DNA of 41,496 bases, from NCBI GenBank assembly GCA_021805825.1, contig JAJZEC010000035.1, forward strand, positions 1 to 41,496. Direction: 5' to 3'. Below are positions 32,648 through 41,496 of this stretch, in pieces (position 1 is the stretch's first letter; every line of letters begins with the position of its first letter). The stretch is from Pseudomonadota bacterium (GTDB lineage Bacteria > Pseudomonadota > Gammaproteobacteria > Burkholderiales > Burkholderiaceae_C). The notes under the pieces were generated by a model that worked only from the letters and a program-made list of their open reading frames with translations, did not search any database and was not told the origin of the DNA. The position numbers and the translations under genes are program-made.

Positions 32648-33916
32648 TCAGGTCGCGCAGCCCAGGCGTGCCAGGCGCTGCAGCGCCGGCGGGTGGCTGT
32701 AGTAGAAGCGCACGTACCAGGGGTCGGGGGTCAGGGTCGATGCGTTGTCGCGGTACATGCGCAGCAAGGCCTGGCCCAGCGCGGCGCCGTCGCTGTGCTG
32801 CGCGGCGTAGGCGTCGGCCTCGAATTCATGCCGCCGCGACCAGCCCGCGCTGAACGGGGCGGTCACGATCCCGAACAGCGGCAGTACGAGGCTGAACAGG
32901 ATCAGCGCCGCAGCCTCGCGGCCGGTGCCGGCGGCCGCTCCGAATCCCAGCCCGGCGTAGAACCCGTCGCGGCTGGCCAGCCACCCCAGCAGCGCGAAGC
33001 CCAGCAGGCTCGAGGCCAGGCTGAGCAGCAGCCGCTGCTGGATGTGGTGGCGCTTGTAGTGGCCCACCTCATGCGCCAGCACGGCCTCGATCTGCAGCGG
33101 CTCGAGCTGGCGCAGCAGGGTGTCGAACAGCACCACGCGGCGCGCGCCGCCGATGCCGGTGAAATAGGCGTTCGCATGCGCGCTGCGCCGCGATCCGTCC
33201 ATCACGTACAGGCCTTGCAGCGCAAAGCCGCAGCGCTGCATCAGCGCCTGCGCGCGCTGACGGACCTCGCCTTCGGGCAGAGGCTCGAAGCGGTTGAACA
33301 GGGGGGCGATCCAGGTCGGGAACACGACCAGCATCGCCAGGCTGAAGATCGCGAAGGCGGCCCAGCCCCACAGCCACCACAGGGGACTGGCGCGCATCAG
33401 CCACAGCAGCAGCAGCGCCAGCGGCCCCAGCAGCAGCAGCCCGACCAGCAGGGCCTTGAACTGGTCGGCGACAAACAGCGCCGGAGTGCTGCGGTTGAAG
33501 CCGAAGCGCCTTTCGATGCCGAAGGTCTGGTGGATGGCCCACGGCAGTTCCAGCAGCGCTGCGAGCAACGCGAACTCCCCGAGCAGCAGCCATTGCGCCC
33601 ACAGGCCGTGGCCGAACAGCGCCGCGTTCGCCGCGGCCAGCTCCCGCAGGCCGCCCAGCAGCGTCCAGCCGAGCAGCAGCCCGGCGCCGTACAGCGCGTG
33701 CCACAGCCCCGCCCGCTGGCGCGCCACCGTGTAGTCGGCAGCCTTGCGGTGCGCCTGCGCGTCGACGACCGCGGCGAAGGCTTCCGGGCGCTGCTCGCGG
33801 TGGGCCTGCACATGCCGCACCTGGCGCAGCCCCAGCCACAGGCGCAGCCAGGTCGACAGCAACAGCAGGCCGACGAAGCCCGCGCTGCAGGCAAGGGTGG
33901 AAATCGGATGGTTCAT
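32648..33916 (-). CDS. M48 family metalloprotease, Ste24/CAAX prenyl-protease type
   Basis: A 422-residue membrane protease with about seven helices. The zinc motif [13 protein letters not shown] is at ~residue 285, with the third ligand in [15 protein letters not shown] near 365. The [32 protein letters not shown] segment before HExxH is typical of Ste24-like M48A proteases. The N-terminal half is membrane-embedded with a [17 protein letters not shown] loop. Bacterial relatives are thought to take part in membrane protein quality control; substrates are not known. It is divergent from orn, over a 174-base gap, in an order conserved among beta-proteobacteria. Confidence 0.93.
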   Translation of the reverse strand: MNHPISTLACSAGFVGLLLLSTWLRLWLGLRQVRHVQAHREQRPEAFAAVVDAQAHRKAADYTVARQRAGLWHALYGAGLLLGWTLLGGLRELAAANAALFGHGLWAQWLLLGEFALLAALLELPWAIHQTFGIERRFGFNRSTPALFVADQFKALLVGLLLLGPLALLLLWLMRASPLWWLWGWAAFAIFSLAMLVVFPTWIAPLFNRFEPLPEGEVRQRAQALMQRCGFALQGLYVMDGSRRSAHANAYFTGIGGARRVVLFDTLLRQLEPLQIEAVLAHEVGHYKRHHIQQRLLLSLASSLLGFALLGWLASRDGFYAGLGFGAAAGTGREAAALILFSLVLPLFGIVTAPFSAGWSRRHEFEADAYAAQHSDGAALGQALLRMYRDNASTLTPDPWYVRFYYSHPPALQRLARLGCAT

Positions 33917-34090
33917 GCTGTTCGCAGATCGGTCGGTTGCGCTGTATGGACGCCGCGCCGCGTGCGAGAATCAGGGCTCGGCACCGGCCGGCTGCGCCGC
34001 GCGCGCGCCGCCAGAGGCTCGCAGCTGCGTGTCCACCCCATGATTATCCCACCCGCCCCGCCAGCGTGCGGCAGGCCCGGAACCTCCACG

Positions 34091-34684
34091 ATGAACCCCA
34101 TGCCCGACGCGCAGCCTGCGCAAGACCTGCCTTTGCACGAATCCAACCTCCTCTGGGTGGACATGGAAATGACCGGCTTGCAGCCGCAGACCGACCGCGT
34201 GATCGAGGTCGCCCTCGTGGTCACCGATGCCCAGGTCACGCGGCGCGTCGAAGGGCCGGTGCTGGCGATTCACCAGCCGGCCGAGGTGATGGCGGCGATG
34301 GACGCCTGGAACCAGGGCACCCATGGCCGCTCGGGGCTGACCGAGCGGGTGGCGCAGAGCTCCATCGACGAGGCTGCCGCCGAGGATCTGCTGATCGGCT
34401 TCGCGGCCCGCTACGTGCCCGCGGGCAAGAGCCCGATGTGCGGCAACAGCATCTGCCAGGATCGACGCTTCATGGCGCTGTGGATGCCCAGGCTGGAGGC
34501 CTTCTTCCACTACCGCAACCTCGACGTCAGCACCCTGAAGGAACTGGCACGGCGCTGGCGCCCGGAGGTTTGCGCCTCGTTCAAGAAGCGCCAGCAGCAC
34601 ACCGCGCTGGCCGACATCCACGAGTCGATCGACGAACTGTTGCACTACCGCAGCCACTGGCTGGATGCCGGCGCCGCCGTCTGA
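34091..34684 (+). CDS. orn: Oligoribonuclease
   Basis: Orn is a 3'-5' DEDDh exonuclease that degrades 2-5-mer RNAs and pGpG from c-di-GMP turnover. The 197-residue protein has the acidic motifs [11 protein letters not shown], then [31 protein letters not shown], and the final [18 protein letters not shown] with the catalytic His. ATG at 34091 or 34100 fits; the extra N-terminus ([14 protein letters not shown]) is not conserved. By hydrolysing pGpG it completes the work of EAL proteins such as the one at 10216-12663. Confidence 0.97.
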   Translation: MNPMPDAQPAQDLPLHESNLLWVDMEMTGLQPQTDRVIEVALVVTDAQVTRRVEGPVLAIHQPAEVMAAMDAWNQGTHGRSGLTERVAQSSIDEAAAEDLLIGFAARYVPAGKSPMCGNSICQDRRFMALWMPRLEAFFHYRNLDVSTLKELARRWRPEVCASFKKRQQHTALADIHESIDELLHYRSHWLDAGAAV

Positions 34685-34713
34685 GCGACGCCCGGCCTGG
34701 GCTGCGACGGGAC

Positions 34714-38905
<4,192 letters not shown>

Positions 38906-38983
38906 GCGCTGCGCGCTCGTCCGTTCCCCGCTGCCCCGACCATGCGCCGCACCGAATTCCCACCTCTTCCTGGAGCCACCCGC

Positions 38984-39670
38984 ATGCCCCCACCGCCTCC
39001 TGGCATTCCCGGCGTCGCACGGCCCGCGCGGCGCGCACTGCTGCAGGCCTTGTGCGCGGCTGCGCTGGCGTCGGCGGCGCCGCTGGCGCACGCCGCCGAC
39101 GGCGTACAGCTGCTGCGGCAATGGCTGCGGCAGATCCATGGCGCGCGCTGCGACTTCACCCAGAGCGTGGTCGCCGCGGACGGCGGCAAGCCGCAGCTTT
39201 CCTCCGGACAGTTCGACTTCGAGCGTCCCGGCCGTTTCCGCTGGGTGTACCGCAAGCCCTACCGGCAGGACATCGTCAGCGACGGCGACACCATCTGGAC
39301 CTACGACCACGACCTCGATCAGGTCACGATCAGCACCCAGTCGCAGGCGCTGGGGGCCACGCCGGCGGCGCTGCTGGCCGGCGCCGACGTGGAATCGGTC
39401 TTCAGGCTCACGGCGCTCGCCGCGCGCGACGGCCTGCAATGGGTGCAGGCCACGCCGCGCCGCAGCGACAGTTCCTTCACCTGGGTACGCCTGGGCCTGC
39501 GCCTGACGCCCCAGGGCGTCAGGCTCGAGCAGATGCAGCTGCGCGACGCCTTCCGTCGTACCTCGACCATCGTCTTCAGCGCCCAGCAGGACAACCCGCG
39601 ATTCCCCGCGGGCACCTTCGTCTTCACCCCGCCGCCAGGAGCGGCGGTGATCCGCGCCGACTCGTCCTGA
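38984..39670 (+). CDS. lolA: Outer-membrane lipoprotein carrier protein LolA
   Basis: LolA shuttles lipoproteins across the periplasm to the outer membrane. The 228-residue precursor has a signal peptide ([23 protein letters not shown]) followed by the LolA barrel: [50 protein letters not shown] (in part) and, near the end, [34 protein letters not shown] 38984 has GGAG at 38972-38975; an upstream ATG at 38942 would only lengthen the n-region. It lies between ftsK and rarA as in many proteobacteria. It would deliver lipoproteins such as the DUF3443 protein. Confidence 0.94.
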   Translation: MPPPPPGIPGVARPARRALLQALCAAALASAAPLAHAADGVQLLRQWLRQIHGARCDFTQSVVAADGGKPQLSSGQFDFERPGRFRWVYRKPYRQDIVSDGDTIWTYDHDLDQVTISTQSQALGATPAALLAGADVESVFRLTALAARDGLQWVQATPRRSDSSFTWVRLGLRLTPQGVRLEQMQLRDAFRRTSTIVFSAQQDNPRFPAGTFVFTPPPGAAVIRADSS

Positions 39671-39683
39671 GCCGCCCGCGGCC

Positions 39684-41093
39684 ATGCATCCCGACGACGA
39701 CCTGTTCGGCCACGAGCCGCAGGCGCAGCCTCCGCAGGATCCGGCGCGCGCTGCGCGCCCGCAGGCGACCGACGCGCCGCTGGCCGAGCGCCTGCGCCCG
39801 CAGCGGCTCGACGAGGTGATCGGACAATCGCATCTGCTCGGCCCCGGCAAGCCGCTGCGCGTGGCGCTGGACGCGGCGCGCCTGCACTCGATGATCCTGT
39901 GGGGGCCTCCAGGCGTGGGCAAGACCACCCTGGCGCGCCTGATCGCCGAGCGTTTCGGGGCGCAGCTGATCGCCATCTCCGCGGTGCTCGCCGGGGTGAA
40001 GGACATCCGCGAGGCCGTCGTGCAGGCGCAGGCGGCACGCGCTGCGGGCCAGCCGACGCTGGTGTTCGTCGACGAGGTGCACCGCTTCAACAAGGCGCAG
40101 CAGGATGCCTTCCTGCCGCATGTCGAATCAGGCTTGTTCACCTTCATCGGGGCCACGACCGAGAATCCCTCGTTCGAGGTCAACAGCGCGCTGCTGTCGC
40201 GGGCCACGGTGTACATGTTGCAGCCGCTGCAGCCGGAGGAGCTCCGGCAGCTGGCGATGCGCGGCCTGCAGGCCTGCGGCGACCTGGAGATCGACGAGGA
40301 CGCGCTCGCGCTGCTGGCCGAGCATGCCGATGGCGATGGCCGACGGCTGCTCAACGCGGTCGAGGCCGTCGCCTCGGCCGCCCGCGCCCAGCACAGCACC
40401 CGCGTCGACAGGGCGCTGCTGGGGTCGGCCCTGACGCAGGCGCTGCGTCGCTTCGACAAGGGCGGTGATCGCTTCTACGACCTCATTTCGGCACTGCACA
40501 AATCGGTGCGCGGCAGCGATGCCGACGCCGCGCTGTACTGGATGAGCCGCATGCTCGACGGGGGCGTCGATCCGCTGTACGTGGGCCGCCGGCTGCTGCG
40601 CATCGCCAGCGAGGACATCGGCCTGGCCGACCCGCGGGCGCTGGGCTTCACCCTGGACGCGGTGTCGACCTACGAGCGTCTGGGCAGCCCGGAAGGCGAG
40701 CTCGCGCTGGCGCAGGCCGTGCTGTATCTGGCGCTGGCGCCGAAGTCGAACGCCGTCTACCTGGCCGCGGGGCAGGCGCGCGAGCTGGTGCGCAGGCACG
40801 GCAGCGCGGAGGTTCCGCTGCACCTGCGCAATGCCCCGACCGCGCTGCTGCGCGAGATCGGCGCCGGGGCTGCCTACCGCTATCCCCACGACGAGCCGCA
40901 GGCCTTCGCGGCCGGCGAACGCTACTTTCCGCCGGGCATGCCCGAGGCGCGGCTGTACCGGCCGACGCCGCGCGGCATGGAAGCGCGTCTGGGCGAGCGC
41001 ATGGCCGCCTGGCGCAGCCTGAACGAGCAGGCGCGCGCCGGCGAAACGGCCTCTGCGCCGGCGCACGACGACACGGCTGGCGAAGCGGACTGA
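39684..41093 (+). CDS. rarA: Replication-associated recombination protein A (RarA/MgsA)
   Basis: RarA is a clamp-loader-like AAA+ ATPase acting at stalled replication forks. The 469-residue protein has [17 protein letters not shown], Walker [18 protein letters not shown], Walker [24 protein letters not shown], the sensor region [21 protein letters not shown], and the C-terminal tetramerisation part [38 protein letters not shown] and [23 protein letters not shown]. It starts 13 bases after lolA. A disordered N-terminal 35 residues and an acidic tail are not conserved. Confidence 0.97.
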   Translation: MHPDDDLFGHEPQAQPPQDPARAARPQATDAPLAERLRPQRLDEVIGQSHLLGPGKPLRVALDAARLHSMILWGPPGVGKTTLARLIAERFGAQLIAISAVLAGVKDIREAVVQAQAARAAGQPTLVFVDEVHRFNKAQQDAFLPHVESGLFTFIGATTENPSFEVNSALLSRATVYMLQPLQPEELRQLAMRGLQACGDLEIDEDALALLAEHADGDGRRLLNAVEAVASAARAQHSTRVDRALLGSALTQALRRFDKGGDRFYDLISALHKSVRGSDADAALYWMSRMLDGGVDPLYVGRRLLRIASEDIGLADPRALGFTLDAVSTYERLGSPEGELALAQAVLYLALAPKSNAVYLAAGQARELVRRHGSAEVPLHLRNAPTALLREIGAGAAYRYPHDEPQAFAAGERYFPPGMPEARLYRPTPRGMEARLGERMAAWRSLNEQARAGETASAPAHDDTAGEAD

Positions 41094-41180
41094 GCAACCC
41101 GCATGCGCCCGGCCGGGCAGCGCGGGCATGCTGGTGTCAGGGTCGGGTTGATCCCGCTGGTTATCATTCGGTGCCCCATT

Positions 41181-41350
41181 TATAAAGTCGGCTTGCTCCG
41201 GGCTCATGCCCGGGGCCTGTCACCCAGGAAACCCAGCGGCAAGCCGGAGTGCGGCCCACGCCTACCAGGCGTGGATCGGCCCGGTGGGGATGCACGGGAT
41301 CACCTTCCGTCGCACCCGGGATCGCGCGGGTAGTCACAGGGCGTGCACCG
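41181..41350 (+). promoter_or_regulatory. Promoter and structured leader of the livH-like gene
   Basis: TATAAA (41181-41186) is a good -10 in the 277-base gap after rarA. Around and after the likely start, several perfect stems occur: CGGCTTGC (41189-41196) with GCAAGCCG (41239-41246) enclosing the hairpin CCGGGC-TCAT-GCCCGG (41198-41213) and a small CCTG/CAGG hairpin (41216-41228), then CCACGCC-TACCA-GGCGTGG (41256-41274). This resembles a multi-branched regulatory RNA, but I recognise no known riboswitch. -35 is unclear. Confidence 0.45.
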
Positions 41351-41370
41351 TACCCACAAGGACATTCGGG

Positions 41371-41496
41371 ATGCAAACTTTTCTGCAGCAAATGGTCAAC
41401 GGCCTGGTGCTGGGCAGCATGTATGCCCTGGTAGCGCTGGGCTACACCATGGTTTACGGGATCGTCAACCTGATCAATTTCGCCCATGGCGACGTG
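41371..41496 (+). CDS. livH: Branched-chain amino acid ABC transporter permease LivH (N-terminal part, runs off window)
   Basis: Only 42 codons are present. They read as the diagnostic N-terminus of LivH-type permeases: a first helix with NGLVLGSMYALVALGYTMVYG followed by IVNLINFAHGDV, which matches the conserved first part of this family. AAGGA (41358-41362) lies eight bases before the ATG. The rest of a liv operon (livM, livG, livF) is expected downstream. UrtB-type urea permeases are related; the N-terminus favours the amino acid type. Confidence 0.88.
   Translation, partial: MQTFLQQMVNGLVLGSMYALVALGYTMVYGIVNLINFAHGDV

Noticed and set aside
41103-41333. Possible 76-residue open frame in the spacer before livH
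   Set aside because: No ribosome binding site, rich in Pro/Arg/Gly, and it crosses the inverted repeats; better explained as a non-coding leader.

Overview
The window is a gene-dense, GC-rich chromosomal segment of a beta-proteobacterium, most likely Burkholderiales. That assignment is an inference from protein character and gene order: the DUF2844/DUF3443 pair, the purM / AI-2E-hda-HAD-pcnB-folK divergon, the rsgA-M48 / orn divergon, and the trxB / Crp-ftsK-lolA-rarA run. I see no insertion sequence, prophage, CRISPR array or other clear accessory island. Most of it is core chromosome with a few lineage-specific loci.

Left part (1-8430): the 3' end of recD, a 99-residue protein of unknown function, and a large TPR protein with a glycosyltransferase-like C-terminus. 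Next is a compact operon of a MarR regulator, cytochrome b561, two YceI proteins and GstA, with a near-ideal palindromic operator lying in the promoter. It is followed by the secreted pair DUF2844 / DUF3443; the DUF3443 lipoprotein carries the two Asp motifs and accessory motifs of a pepsin-type aspartic protease.

Middle-left (8440-14166): an HTH-Sel1 protein is divergent from two tandem type IV pilin genes. The first pilin gene has a textbook sigma-54 promoter. A GGDEF(degenerate)-GAF-EAL protein ends convergently inside the second pilin gene. DNA polymerase IV (dinB) and a tRNA-Ser(GCU) follow.

Middle (14237-24940): tatD, htpG, a CobD/CbiB-like membrane protein, a NUDIX CoA pyrophosphatase, the rpsP-rimM-trmD-rplS ribosome/tRNA operon (minus strand) with a strong hairpin after rpsP, then folK, pcnB, a HAD phosphatase and hda, which form one minus-strand operon headed by an AI-2E family permease gene.

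Right part (24937-41496): purM, murJ (possibly leaderless), rpsT, argD and argF, rsgA, a Ste24-like M48 peptidase, orn, trxB, a Crp/Fnr regulator, ftsK, lolA, rarA, and the first 42 codons of a LivH-type ABC permease preceded by a strongly foldable leader.

The most interesting places are the pepsin-like DUF3443 lipoprotein with its DUF2844 partner, the pilin locus with its HTH-Sel1 neighbour and RpoN promoter, the MarR/b561/YceI/GST stress operon with its operator, and the structured livH leader. All functional statements are from reading motifs by eye; no searches or folding programs were run.
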